From: Mycobacterium gordonae
GTDB lineage: Bacteria; Actinomycetota; Actinomycetes; Mycobacteriales; Mycobacteriaceae
Direction: 5' to 3'
DNA: 64,000 nucleotides
NCBI RefSeq assembly: GCF_017086405.1
Contig: NZ_CP070973.1
Span: forward strand, 4,496,739 to 4,560,738
Shown one piece after another: positions 33,447-43,017 of the stretch (positions within the stretch are counted from its first letter, which is position 1; the number at the start of each line of letters is the position of its first letter). A model generated the notes under the pieces. The model made no database searches and was not told the origin of the DNA. It was given only the letters and a program-made list of their open reading frames with translations. A program made the translations under genes and the position numbers.

Positions 33447-35714
33447 TCAACCGCGCACCGATTCCAGCAACAGCCGGCGCTCGGCGGCCGCGACCGTGCG
33501 CCGGGTGGCTGTCACCGCGTCCGGGTTCACCGACACCGAGGTAATGCCCATCCGCACCAGGTGCTCGGCGAAGGTCGGGTTGGTCGAGGGCGCCTGGCCA
33601 CACAGCGACGAGGTGATGCCGTGCTTGCGTGCCGTGGCGATGATCCGCCCGATCGCGTCGAGCACGGCGCCGTCGGATTCGTCGAACAGTTCGGCGCAGA
33701 TGTCGGAGTCGCGGTCGACGCCCAGCACCAACTGGGTGAGATCGTTGCTGCCGATCGACACCCCGTCGATACCCATCGCGATGTACTCGGGCAACCAGAA
33801 CATCACCGAGGGCACTTCGGCCATCACCCACCGGTGCAGGCCACGTTGCTTGCCCAGCGGGCTGGCATCCACCTGCGCCAGGCAGGATTCCAGCTCCCAC
33901 CGGGTCCGCACGAACGGAATCATCAAGTGCACGTTGGGGTTCTGCTCTCGCACCCGGGCCAGCGCCTGGAGTTCCAGCGCAAACAGGTCGGGCTCGTTGA
34001 CGTACCGGTAGCACCCGCGATAACCGATCATCGGGTTGTGCTCGACCGGCTCGTAGGCCTCGCCGCCTTCCAGACCCCGGAATTCGTTGCTCCGGAAGTC
34101 CGTGGCGCGGTAGACGACCGGCCGGGATCCGAAGGCGGCGGCGATGCGGCCGATCGAGGCCACCATGGCGTCGACTAGGCCGGCCTGCTCACCACGGGCG
34201 ATCATCTCGCGCGGGTGGCGTCCGGAAAGCGCTTGCGTGAGCAGGAATTCGGCGCGCAGCAGGCCGACCCCGTCCACGTCCTGCGCAGCGACCGCCTCCG
34301 CGGTGTCGGGGATCGCCAGGTTGACATAGATTTTGGTGCCGGTTGTTTCGCTCACGGTGGTAACGGCAGTCGGCGGAGCCGCCGTCACCTGTGCCGGTGC
34401 GGTGGCGGCTCCGGCGGTGACGGTGCCGCGGGCACCGTCGACGGTGACCAGGTGACCGTCATGCAGGAGCGTGGTGGCGTCGCGAGCGCCGACCACACAG
34501 GGCACCCGGAGCTCCCGAGCGACGATGGCCGCGTGACAGGTCATGCCGCCGGTCTCGGTCACCAACGCCGCCGCGCGGCGAATGGCTGGCAACCAGTCAG
34601 GGTTGGTCATGGGCGCGACCAGGATTTCGTTGTCCTGCAACCGGTTACCTTCTTGCGGTGTGCGCAGCACCCGAATCCGCCCGGACGCCGAACCGGGCGC
34701 CGCCGGCAGTCCGCGCACCAGCACGCCGGATTCCCCGGACTCCTCGTGGTCGTACAGCATGGTGATGGGCCGGGCCTGAACAAGCCAGGTCTTGCCGTCG
34801 GCGATCGCCCACTCGACATCCTGCGGGCAGCCGTGATGATTCTCGGTGGCGACGACGAGTTCGGCGACCCGGCGCAGCGCTTCGTCGTCGAGGACTCGCG
34901 CCTGCGCCTGCTCGGGTGTCAGTTCGACGATGACGTCGTGGCCGTCGGCGCCGCGTACGATCTTGAAGGCCTGGTAGCCGATCGAGAAGTCACGCACCTG
35001 CAGGGTCTTCTTGTCGATGACGTAGGTGTCGGGCTGGACCTTGCCGGACACCACCACTTCGCCCAGGCCCAGCGCGGCTTCGATGACGAGGTGATCCCGC
35101 TCCCCCGTACTAGGGTCGGCGCTGAACGCCACGCCGGACTTCTCAGACGCGATCATCTGCTGGACGACGACGGCCATGGCGGGGTCGGCGGTGAAGCCGC
35201 GACTGGCCCGATAGGTGATGACGCGCGGGCTGAACAGGGACGCCCAACATTGGGTGATGGCATCGATCAGGTCCTCACCACCGGTGATGTTCGTCAGGGT
35301 CCGGTTCATCCCGGCGAAGGACGCGTCGCTGCCGTCTTCGCCGGTCGCCGACGAACGCACCGCCACAACGCAATTGGCGCCCAATTTGGCATAGGACTCG
35401 AGCGCCTGAGCGCGGACGTCGTCGCTGACACCAGCCTTGCTCACCAACTTCTGCATCCGCTGGCACAGCTCGGCCAACCGGGCGCCGTTGTCGACCTGCG
35501 CCAGCGCCTCGCGATGCAGGGCAGCGAGTTCGGCGTCCACACCACCGGCCGCCATCGCCGCCTGGTAGCCGCCGCGCAACAAGACGAATCCCGGTGGCAC
35601 CGGCAGGCCCGCGGCCACCAACTCGCCCATGTTGGCGCCCTTGCCGCCGGCCTCGTCGGCGTCGGTCAAGCGCAGGGCGGAGATGTCGACGGCGTAGCTG
35701 TCAGTGTTGGTCAT
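33447..35714 (-). CDS. ppsA: Phosphoenolpyruvate synthase (pyruvate, water dikinase)
   Basis: 755 aa from ATG 35714, which overlaps the stop of the upstream gene (ATGA). ATP-grasp part: 'GGKGANMGELVAAGLPVPPGF' and 'VAVRSSATGEDG'. Swivelling domain: 'GGMTCHAAIVAR' with the phosphorylated His394. C-terminal PEP/pyruvate barrel: 'GLLRAEFLL', 'IGSNDLTQLVLGVDRDS' and 'SSLCGQAPS' with the catalytic Cys. It makes PEP from pyruvate and ATP, feeding gluconeogenesis. Placement in the DosR-driven operon with an APH/AAA protein and a USP suggests use during non-replicating survival. The symbol follows the E. coli name, not mycobacterial phenolphthiocerol ppsA. Confidence 0.95.
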   Translation of the reverse strand: MTNTDSYAVDISALRLTDADEAGGKGANMGELVAAGLPVPPGFVLLRGGYQAAMAAGGVDAELAALHREALAQVDNGARLAELCQRMQKLVSKAGVSDDVRAQALESYAKLGANCVVAVRSSATGEDGSDASFAGMNRTLTNITGGEDLIDAITQCWASLFSPRVITYRASRGFTADPAMAVVVQQMIASEKSGVAFSADPSTGERDHLVIEAALGLGEVVVSGKVQPDTYVIDKKTLQVRDFSIGYQAFKIVRGADGHDVIVELTPEQAQARVLDDEALRRVAELVVATENHHGCPQDVEWAIADGKTWLVQARPITMLYDHEESGESGVLVRGLPAAPGSASGRIRVLRTPQEGNRLQDNEILVAPMTNPDWLPAIRRAAALVTETGGMTCHAAIVARELRVPCVVGARDATTLLHDGHLVTVDGARGTVTAGAATAPAQVTAAPPTAVTTVSETTGTKIYVNLAIPDTAEAVAAQDVDGVGLLRAEFLLTQALSGRHPREMIARGEQAGLVDAMVASIGRIAAAFGSRPVVYRATDFRSNEFRGLEGGEAYEPVEHNPMIGYRGCYRYVNEPDLFALELQALARVREQNPNVHLMIPFVRTRWELESCLAQVDASPLGKQRGLHRWVMAEVPSVMFWLPEYIAMGIDGVSIGSNDLTQLVLGVDRDSDICAELFDESDGAVLDAIGRIIATARKHGITSSLCGQAPSTNPTFAEHLVRMGITSVSVNPDAVTATRRTVAAAERRLLLESVRG

Positions 35715-37252
35715 GCCCGTTCCTTTCGGTGCTGAAGATTGAGGTCGATCGCGTGGCACCAGGCGTCATATGCCTGGGCCACAGAAGATTCCAGGGGCTG
35801 GGAGGTGTCCATTCGGTAGGCGCCCGCCCAGGCGCCACGGCGTGCGGCCAGCGCCGCGGCGATGTCAGGAGTGGCGTCGGAGTTGCTTGCCGGGCGGTGT
35901 TGGATTCGGCCAGCCGTTGTCGCAACCGGCACTTCACAGATGATTTCTACTACGCAAGAATGGGTTTCGTCAGCCACCCGATGCGCCTGTGCGCGCAGAC
36001 CCGCGTCCTGCCAGGTTCCGTCCAGAATGACCGACTGCCCCTCGCTCAGCAGCACACGGGCCCGGTGCAGCACCGTGTCGTAGACGGCGGCGACGTTGTC
36101 GGGGCTGTACAGACCCGAGTCCAGTACTCCGGGACTCCCGGAGATGGCGCCCGAATCCCGGAGCTCCCGGCGCACATCGTCGGTGGAGATGATCCGCGCG
36201 CCAACGACTTCGGCGAGTTCGCGGGCCACCGTCGACTTGCCGCTGCCGGGATTGCCGCCGACGAGAGCCAGCCGAACGGCTCCGGTGGCCAGATGCTCGG
36301 CCGCTATGGCGAGGTGGCGGGCCGCTTCGTCGGCCGATTCCGGCCTGCCCTGCAGGAACCGCACACAGCCGACCTTGGCCCGGACCACCGCCCGGTAGGC
36401 GATGTAGAAGTCTTGCAGCGAGCGCGGCGCCGCGTCGCCGGCCCGCGCGGCATATCGCGTCAGGAAATAGTCGCCGAGGTCTTTGCGCCCGAGGAATTCC
36501 AGATCCATGGCCAGGAAGGCGGCGTCATCAATGCAGTCAAGGTGCCGCAGTTGGTCATCGAATTCCAGGCAGTCCAGCAATGCCGGGTGGCCGTCGACGA
36601 AGAAGATGTCGTCGGCGAGCAGGTCACCGTGGCCGTCGACGATGCTGTCCTCGTCGATACGGCGCGCGAACAGCCGGCCACGACCCGAAATGTATGCGAC
36701 GGCAAGGCGCTCGATGCGGCTCACGGACTGCGGCGACACGCCGGGAATCGCGGTGAACTGGTGCAGTTCCTTCAGGTTAGCGTGCCAACGTTGTTCGACC
36801 GCAGCACTTTCGCCCTGCGCGCTGATCAATGGGCTGCGCTCGGCTCGCCCGTGGAACTCCGCGAGCACAGCGGCAACGCAGTCCAGCAGCTTCTCGGATG
36901 ATTCGCCCGACCCGCTGCGGCTGACGAGGAATGCCAGGCGGTCGTGGTCGCGGTACCGGCGCATGACCACGATCGGTTCGTCGGCGCCGCCGCTCGGGTC
37001 GGAAAGATGGGCGACCCCGAGGTATGCCTCGGGCGACAGGCGACGATTCAGCTCGACTTCCCGCCGGCAGACACGCTCACGCTCCTCGGCGGTGCGGAAG
37101 TCGACGAAGTCGGTGAGCACCGGCTTCTTCGCCTTGTACGCCCGGTCGCCGGCCAGCACCACCACTCCGGTGTGCGTTTCCCGCACAGCGAGGTAGGGAG
37201 CGAGATCCGTGGTCACATCGGCGGGCCGTTCGCCGGTGATGGCAAACTCCAT
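35711..37252 (-). CDS. Bifunctional APH-like/AAA P-loop kinase (Rv2004c type)
   Basis: 513 aa. The N-terminal ~310 residues look like an aminoglycoside-phosphotransferase fold: 'DRAYKAKKPVLTDFVDF' (the Lys), 'VDGHGDLLADDIFF' (H-G-D catalytic loop) and 'DDAAFLAMDLEFLG'. The C-terminal part is a P-loop kinase with Walker A 'LVGGNPGSGKST' and 'VILDGTW'. The M. tuberculosis homologue Rv2004c belongs to the DosR regulon. Start is 4 bp after the stop of the USP gene and its stop overlaps ppsA, so the three are one operon. The substrate is unknown. Confidence 0.88.
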   Translation of the reverse strand: MEFAITGERPADVTTDLAPYLAVRETHTGVVVLAGDRAYKAKKPVLTDFVDFRTAEERERVCRREVELNRRLSPEAYLGVAHLSDPSGGADEPIVVMRRYRDHDRLAFLVSRSGSGESSEKLLDCVAAVLAEFHGRAERSPLISAQGESAAVEQRWHANLKELHQFTAIPGVSPQSVSRIERLAVAYISGRGRLFARRIDEDSIVDGHGDLLADDIFFVDGHPALLDCLEFDDQLRHLDCIDDAAFLAMDLEFLGRKDLGDYFLTRYAARAGDAAPRSLQDFYIAYRAVVRAKVGCVRFLQGRPESADEAARHLAIAAEHLATGAVRLALVGGNPGSGKSTVARELAEVVGARIISTDDVRRELRDSGAISGSPGVLDSGLYSPDNVAAVYDTVLHRARVLLSEGQSVILDGTWQDAGLRAQAHRVADETHSCVVEIICEVPVATTAGRIQHRPASNSDATPDIAAALAARRGAWAGAYRMDTSQPLESSVAQAYDAWCHAIDLNLQHRKERA

Positions 37253-37256
37253 GACT

Positions 37257-38159
37257 TCAGACTGTCGATCGCCGGGACTGGGTGTGCACCGGCCGGGCGA
37301 CGATCACCGGCGTGCTCGTGGAGTGGACGACCGAGTTGCTCACCGAGCCGAGCAGCATGGCGCCGACGGCACCGCGGCCATGGCTACCCACCACCACGAG
37401 CTGCGCGGATTCCGCCTGGTTGATGAGCTGTCTTGCGGGCCGGTCGCACACCACCACCCGCCGAACCGTCACGTCGGGATACCGCTCCTGCCAGCCAGCC
37501 AGGCGCTCGGCCAGGATGCGGTCGGCATCCTCTTTAAATACGGTCCAGTCCAAGCCGGGCAATTCGACCGCTTCGATGTCGCTCCACGCGTGCACCGCTT
37601 TCAGCTCGGCCCCGCGACGGGATGCCTCCTCGAAGGCGAGAGCCGTCGCCAGCTCGGACGCCGGCGATCCGTCGATCCCCACGACGACCGGAGCCTCCGG
37701 GCGGGCGGTTTCGTCGCGGATCACCGCGACCGGGCAGTTCGCGCGCCGGATCACCCCCGAGCTCACCGAGCCGAGCAGTCTGCGGCCCACCGCCGAGCGT
37801 CCGTGGCTGCCCACCACCAACATGTCCGCGTTCCCGGAGAGCTGGACCAGGGTGTGAACCGGTGGCGAGCATTTCAATTCGGTGGAGACCGGGAGCGGAC
37901 GTCCCGCTCCGATGACATCTTCGGCCACCTTGAGCGCGCACTGGAGCACACGGCGGCCGTCCTCGTCCCGCCATATCCCCATGCCCATCGACAGCGGCAT
38001 CTCCGGGTACATGGGAACCGCCGCGTTCAGCATGTGGATCAGCGTCAGGGGGACATGGCGCAACGCGGCCTCGCGCGCCGCCCACACCACTGCGGCGTTG
38101 GATGGTTCGGATCCGTCGACCCCGACGAGGATGCCGTGGCGGTCCGCCGGCGCGTCCAT
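37257..38159 (-). CDS. Universal stress protein, two USP domains (Rv2005c type)
   Basis: 300 aa, ATG at 38159. Two USP domains with ATP motifs 'GSHGRSAVGRRLLGSVSSG' and 'GSHGRGAVGAMLLGSVSNS'. It heads the USP-APH/AAA-ppsA operon behind a DosR-type promoter. Homologous throughout to the USP at 32070, so a duplication within this island is likely, and the promoter module is duplicated as well. Likely role: ATP-binding stress or dormancy factor in the cytoplasm. Confidence 0.92.
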   Translation of the reverse strand: MDAPADRHGILVGVDGSEPSNAAVVWAAREAALRHVPLTLIHMLNAAVPMYPEMPLSMGMGIWRDEDGRRVLQCALKVAEDVIGAGRPLPVSTELKCSPPVHTLVQLSGNADMLVVGSHGRSAVGRRLLGSVSSGVIRRANCPVAVIRDETARPEAPVVVGIDGSPASELATALAFEEASRRGAELKAVHAWSDIEAVELPGLDWTVFKEDADRILAERLAGWQERYPDVTVRRVVVCDRPARQLINQAESAQLVVVGSHGRGAVGAMLLGSVSNSVVHSTSTPVIVARPVHTQSRRSTV

Positions 38160-38183
38160 ACTGTTCTCCCTCCGTTACCCAAA

Positions 38184-38229
38184 ACGCTATTGCCCGAAGC
38201 GAGCTCGGTCGTGGGGCTTAAGTCACCAA
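38184..38229. promoter_or_regulatory. DosR box and -10 element of the USP/ppsA operon
   Basis: CGTGGGGCTTAAGTCACCAA (38210-38229) matches the DosR consensus at 15 of 20 positions. The minus-strand -10 TAGCGT (complement at 38184-38189) is 20 bp away, 25 bp from the ATG of the USP gene. The box is also 72 bp before the start chosen for the divergent otsB1 gene and could serve both, though no plus-strand -10 is obvious. Confidence 0.75.
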
Positions 38230-38301
38230 GTGCAGGGACGTGGGACCTTCATTGCCGTTCCGGAGGCCAATCCGGGCCTGTGCTGTGGCATCGTCACCAT
38301 C

Positions 38302-41300
38302 GTGACCGAATGGCCCGCCACCATTGACCGGCGTTACCACGACGCCGTGATCTTGAACCTTGACGGAGTGCTTTCCGCTGCGGCCTCGGGCGGCTTCCGC
38401 GCCTCGGATTCCACCGGGCCACTGCTTCGCCGGCTCCACGATGCGGGCATCGGCACGGCTGTCTACTCGGCCACTCGGGCCGGGGCGCGGCTGTCGGATG
38501 ACGTCATCGCCCAACTCGCCGACGCCGACGCCGTCGAGTTCGCCGACGAACACGACTCGTCGGTGCTGGTCCGTTCGGCGGCCCGGCTGAAGGTCCGTCC
38601 CGACCGCTGCGCGGTGATCGAGCGCGACCCGGCCGGCGTCGAAGACGCCTGCGCCGCCGGCTTCAGTCTGGTGATCGGGCTCGACCACGGCAGCGAGGAA
38701 CTCACCGCGCACGGCGCCGACGCCGTCATCGCCGACCTCGCGGAGATCTCGGTGCGCAATGCCGACGCCGCGATATCGGCCATCACCGACGCCCTGCAGG
38801 TCTACAGCCAGCTCAAGGAGCTCGTCGCAGCACGCCAGCCGGTGCTGTTCGTCGACTTCGACGGCACCCTGGCCGACATCGTCGGCCAGCCCGAGTCGGC
38901 GAAGCTGATGCCCGGGGCAGCCGATGCCCTGCGGGCGCTGACCCGGCAGTGCCCGGTCGCGGTGATCAGCGGCCGCGATCTGGCCGACCTGCGCGGCAAA
39001 GTGGAGGTCGACGGATTGTGGTTTGCGGGTAGTCACGGTTTCGAGCTAGCCGCGCCCGACGGCACCCTGCACCAGCCCGCCGAAGCCACCGCGTCGGTCG
39101 GTGTACTGGTCCATGCCGCAACACGATTGGCGGATGAGCTGAAAGACGTTCCCGGCACGATAGTGGAACGCAAACGGTTTGCGGTGGCCGTGCATTACCG
39201 CAACACCGACCCGCAGTCCGTCGACCGGGTGATCGCGGTGGTGCGCCGGCTGGGGCGGTCGATGGGGCTGCGTGTGACCACCGGGCGCAAGCTGGTGGAA
39301 TTGCGGCCCAACATCTCCTGGGGCAAAGGCAAGGCGCTGCGCTGGATCCTGGAACACCTTGGTGCCGAGGAGAATTCATCCTCAGCGACGACTCTGCCAA
39401 TTTTCATCGGCGACGACATCAGTGACGAGGACGCGTTCGACGCGATCCGCTTCGACGGTGTGGGTATCGCCGTCCGCCACCTCGAGGGCGGTGACCGGCC
39501 GTCAGCCGCGACCTTCAGCCTGGAGAGCCCCGCCGCTGTCACCGACTTCTTGCAGCGACTGACCGACGACCTGCGGGAGGAGTCAGCGGCTCCCAACGAC
39601 GCCTGGGAACTCGTGTACGACCGCTACGACCCGGCGAGCGAGCGGCTCCGCGAAACGCTGTGCACCGTGGGCAACGGCTACGTCGCCACTCGCGGCTGCG
39701 CCGCCGAGGCCACCGCTTCCCAGCATCACTACCCCGGTACCTACGCCACCGGCGTCTACAACATTCTTGCCGACCAGATCGCGGGCCGGACCATCGAGAA
39801 CGAGAGCCTGGTCAACCTGCCCAACTGGCTGTCGTTGACCTTCCGCATCGACGGTGGGCCGTGGTTCGACCTCGACCAGGCCGAATTGCTCTGCTACCGG
39901 CAGACATTCGACCTGCGCCATGCGACGTTATCCCGCAGCCTCCGGTTCCGGGACGGGGCCGGCAGAATCACGACGCTAGACCAGCAGCGCTTCGCATCCA
40001 TGCACGATCCTCACCTACTGGCCATGAAGGCCACGATCTGCCCGGAGAACTGGTCCGGCACGATCGAGTTCGAGTCGCTGCTGGACGCGACCGTGCGCAA
40101 CACCATGGTCGAACGCTACAACCCGTTGTCCAGCGCGCACCTCACCGAGGCGGTGATCGACGAAATCGCGCCCAACGGTGTGGTCTTGCGCACCGAGACA
40201 TCGCAATCACGGATCGCGATCGCGCTCGCCACCCGCAGCAGCGTCTGGCACGGCAGCGACGCCATGACTCCGGCCGACACACAGCACACCATGATCCGCG
40301 AACACAACCGCGCCGGTCACCACATCGCGGTCGCGGTGGCTGGCGGTCAGCCGGTAACTCTGGAAAAGATCGCGACCATCTTCACCGGCCGGGACGCCGC
40401 CATCGCCGAACCGGCCGCCGCCGCCGCCGAGACGCTCGACGCCGCCGGACGCTACGCCGACCTGCACCGGTCGCACGCCCGGGCATGGGCGCGGCTGTGG
40501 GAGCAGTGCAACATCGGGTTGTCCGACGGGGACGACGCGCTGCGTATCCTGCGCCTGCATCTGGTCCATGTGCTGCAGACCATTTCACCGCACACGGCCG
40601 AGCTCGACGCCGGAGTGCCGGCCCGGGGACTGCACGGCGAAGCCTATCGGGGACACGTGTTCTGGGACTCGTTGTTCATTTCTCCGGTATTGAGCCTGCG
40701 CATGTCCAACGTCTCCCGGTCCCTGTTGCTGTACCGGTACCGACGCCTCCCGGAAGCTCGCCGTGCCGCGCACCGCGCCGGCCACCTGGGTGCCATGTTT
40801 CCCTGGCAGTCCGGCAGCGACGGACGCGAGGTGAGCCAAGAGGTACATCTCAATCCCCAGTCCGGACGCTGGCTTCCCGACGCCAGTGCGCGGGCACACC
40901 ACGTCGGACTGGCTGTCGCCTACAACACCTGGCAGAACTATCAGGTAAGCGGTGACCGCCAGTTCCTGGTGGACTACGGTGCCGAGATGTTGGTGGAGAT
41001 CGCGCGATTCTGGGTGGGCCTGGCCAACTTCGACGCCGGCCTCGGCCGCTACACGATCCGCGGCATCATCGGTCCCGACGAATTCCATTCCGGTTACCCG
41101 GGCCGCGAATACGACGGCATCGACAACAACGCGTACACCAACGTGATGGCGGTGTGGGTCATCCTGCGGGCGATGGAGGCGCTGGATCTGTTGCCGCTGC
41201 GCGACCGCCTCGAACTCGTCGCCAAGCTCGGTCTGACCACCCAGGAGCGGGAGCGCTGGGACCACGTGAGCCGGCGCATGTTCGTGCCGTTCCACGACGG

Positions 41301-41988
41301 GGTGATCAGTCAGTTCGAAGGTTATGCCGATTTGGCCGAACTGGATTGGGACGGCTATCGGCTGCGTTACGACAACATCCAGCGACTCGACCGCATCCTG
41401 GAAGCCGAGAACGACAGCGTCAACAACTACAAGGCGTCCAAGCAGGCTGACGCGCTGATGTTGTTCTACCTGCTGTCCGCGGAGGAGTTGCTCGGATTGT
41501 TCGGCAGGCTCGGTTACCACTTCGCGCCCGCTCAGATCCCCAAGACGGTCGACTACTACCTGGCGCGCACCTCCGACGGGTCGACGTTGAGCGCCGTCGT
41601 GCACTCCTGGGTGCTGGCCCGCGCCAACCGCGCCAACGCGCTGGAGTACTTCCAGCAGGTACTCGATTCCGACATCACCGACATCCAGGGCGGCACCACT
41701 GCCGAAGGAATTCACCTTGCGGCCATGGCAGGCAGCATCGACCTGCTGCAGCGATGCTTCACCGGGCTGGAAACCCGTGACGATCGGCTGATCCTCAGCC
41801 CGCAATGGCCGGAGGGTCTGGGCCCGATCGAGTTCCCGTTCGTGTACCGGGGGCACCGCCTGCATCTGCAAATCAGTGGGCGCAGTGCGACTTTGACCGC
41901 AGAGTCCGGGGCTACCGGACCCGTCGACGTCGAGTGCCGCGGCCGGATTCATCGACTGATGCCCGGCAGCACCATCGAGGTCGGGTAG
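38302..41988 (+). CDS. otsB1: OtsB1-type protein: HAD-like domain, trehalose-phosphate phosphatase and GH65 domains
   Basis: About 1228 aa. The start is unclear: GTG 38302 is the first ordinary start after the DosR box, but homology with Rv2006 appears to begin a few codons earlier, near a CTG at 38278 behind GGAGG. Three parts: a shortened HAD-like domain (to ~170), a trehalose-phosphatase domain ('VLFVDFDGTLADIVG', 'VAVISGRDLADLRG', 'IGDDISDEDAFDA') and a large GH65 (alpha,alpha)6 domain with 'HLNPQSGRWLPD' and the acid motif 'GPDEFHSGYPGREYDGIDNN'. The GH65 part would cleave or phosphorolyse an alpha-glucoside such as trehalose. The orthologue is DosR-regulated in M. tuberculosis. Confidence 0.9.
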   Translation: MTEWPATIDRRYHDAVILNLDGVLSAAASGGFRASDSTGPLLRRLHDAGIGTAVYSATRAGARLSDDVIAQLADADAVEFADEHDSSVLVRSAARLKVRPDRCAVIERDPAGVEDACAAGFSLVIGLDHGSEELTAHGADAVIADLAEISVRNADAAISAITDALQVYSQLKELVAARQPVLFVDFDGTLADIVGQPESAKLMPGAADALRALTRQCPVAVISGRDLADLRGKVEVDGLWFAGSHGFELAAPDGTLHQPAEATASVGVLVHAATRLADELKDVPGTIVERKRFAVAVHYRNTDPQSVDRVIAVVRRLGRSMGLRVTTGRKLVELRPNISWGKGKALRWILEHLGAEENSSSATTLPIFIGDDISDEDAFDAIRFDGVGIAVRHLEGGDRPSAATFSLESPAAVTDFLQRLTDDLREESAAPNDAWELVYDRYDPASERLRETLCTVGNGYVATRGCAAEATASQHHYPGTYATGVYNILADQIAGRTIENESLVNLPNWLSLTFRIDGGPWFDLDQAELLCYRQTFDLRHATLSRSLRFRDGAGRITTLDQQRFASMHDPHLLAMKATICPENWSGTIEFESLLDATVRNTMVERYNPLSSAHLTEAVIDEIAPNGVVLRTETSQSRIAIALATRSSVWHGSDAMTPADTQHTMIREHNRAGHHIAVAVAGGQPVTLEKIATIFTGRDAAIAEPAAAAAETLDAAGRYADLHRSHARAWARLWEQCNIGLSDGDDALRILRLHLVHVLQTISPHTAELDAGVPARGLHGEAYRGHVFWDSLFISPVLSLRMSNVSRSLLLYRYRRLPEARRAAHRAGHLGAMFPWQSGSDGREVSQEVHLNPQSGRWLPDASARAHHVGLAVAYNTWQNYQVSGDRQFLVDYGAEMLVEIARFWVGLANFDAGLGRYTIRGIIGPDEFHSGYPGREYDGIDNNAYTNVMAVWVILRAMEALDLLPLRDRLELVAKLGLTTQERERWDHVSRRMFVPFHDGVISQFEGYADLAELDWDGYRLRYDNIQRLDRILEAENDSVNNYKASKQADALMLFYLLSAEELLGLFGRLGYHFAPAQIPKTVDYYLARTSDGSTLSAVVHSWVLARANRANALEYFQQVLDSDITDIQGGTTAEGIHLAAMAGSIDLLQRCFTGLETRDDRLILSPQWPEGLGPIEFPFVYRGHRLHLQISGRSATLTAESGATGPVDVECRGRIHRLMPGSTIEVG

Positions 41989-41993
41989 AGCGC

Positions 41994-42013
41994 CGCGACC
42001 CTCGGTGGTCGCG
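41994..42013 (+). terminator. Hairpin after otsB1
   Basis: CGCGACC (41994-42000) and GGTCGCG (42007-42013) form a 7-bp GC stem with a 6-nt loop starting 6 bases after the otsB1 stop. There is no U-tract. The rest of the 230-bp gap to 42219 shows no gene; it separates two convergent operons. Confidence 0.5.
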
Positions 42014-42218
42014 CCCGTTGAATCGTCGGGGACGGCGTGCCAGCCGATCGCTGACGTGGCTGAGGCTCGCCCAACGTGCACTCACGGCGGTTCAAGGGCC
42101 GATTTATTGCCGTGAGGACACGCTCGGCGCGGTCTTCGGGCGAACGATCAACGCGTACCCCGAACCCGACCCAGCCCCACGCAACCTGACCCCCGACGAA
42201 CTTGCGGAGGTCGGACCA

Positions 42219-42992
42219 TCAGTGCCGAACCAGCAGCACCGAGCAGTCCGGATAACCGAGGATCGGATGACAGTTCGGGGTCGCCAGGCCCGGCAGCTCA
42301 GCGGCTTCCGACTCGCCCACCACAGCGAGATCGATTGCCCGGCTGTGCTTCTCGTCAGCCCTTGCCCCGGCGCCGGAAGCCACGACCTGCACCGGGACGT
42401 CGGGGTAGCGGCGGACCCAGCTGTCCACGCGGCGGTCGATCTGCCGCACGATCGCATGCCGGCGCCGGCCTTCCTCCATGGCCAGCCGGACCACTTCGTC
42501 GTTGCCGGGCTCATCGTTGAGGACCACCGCGATGACACCCACCCGGGTGGGCGAGCCGTCAGGATTGGTCCGAATGACCGCCACCGGGCAGTGCGCGTGG
42601 GTCACCAATGCGGCGGCGGTGGGGCCCAGCAAGCCGTCGGCTGCCCACCCGCGCCGGGAAGTCCCCACGCACACCAGGGCAGTATCCTGTGACGTGTCGA
42701 TCAGGGCTTGCGCCGGATCTCCGGACAGGATCGCGGTCTCGATCTCGACCGGCTTGCCCTGGGCTTGCGCCTCGCTGAGGACGGCGCTTTCGGCCTGCGA
42801 CAGCACCATTTCGGCGCGTTCGAGTTCCCACTCCGAAGCGCTGGCCGACCCGCCCGCGCCGGCGATGACATGGACAAGCCGAAGCGGCATCTGCCGGCTC
42901 AGCGCCTCGTCGATCGCCCATTTGGCGGCGTTCACCGCGGCTTGCGAACCGTTGACCCCCACCACCACCGACTTCGCGTCCAGCTGATTCAT
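42219..42992 (-). CDS. Universal stress protein (Rv2028c type)
   Basis: 257 aa. The first USP domain is canonical at its start ('VVVGVNGSQAAVNAAKWAID') and in 'VGTSRRGWAADGLLGPTAAA', where the ATP-binding motif is altered. The second half keeps the fold ('VIAVVLNDEPGNDEVVRLAM', 'VVGESEAAELPGL') but the glycine-rich motif is lost, so ATP binding is doubtful. Last gene of the PRT/esterase-pfkB-USP operon, 25 bp after pfkB. The order copies Rv2030c-Rv2029c-Rv2028c of M. tuberculosis. Confidence 0.88.
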   Translation of the reverse strand: MNQLDAKSVVVGVNGSQAAVNAAKWAIDEALSRQMPLRLVHVIAGAGGSASASEWELERAEMVLSQAESAVLSEAQAQGKPVEIETAILSGDPAQALIDTSQDTALVCVGTSRRGWAADGLLGPTAAALVTHAHCPVAVIRTNPDGSPTRVGVIAVVLNDEPGNDEVVRLAMEEGRRRHAIVRQIDRRVDSWVRRYPDVPVQVVASGAGARADEKHSRAIDLAVVGESEAAELPGLATPNCHPILGYPDCSVLLVRH

Positions 42993-43017
42993 GTCGGCTC
43001 CTGACTTCTGCTCACTA

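Noticed and set aside
37882..38301. Extension of the otsB1 frame upstream through the USP gene
   Set aside because: It runs antisense to the USP gene and across the DosR promoter; homology begins near 38278.
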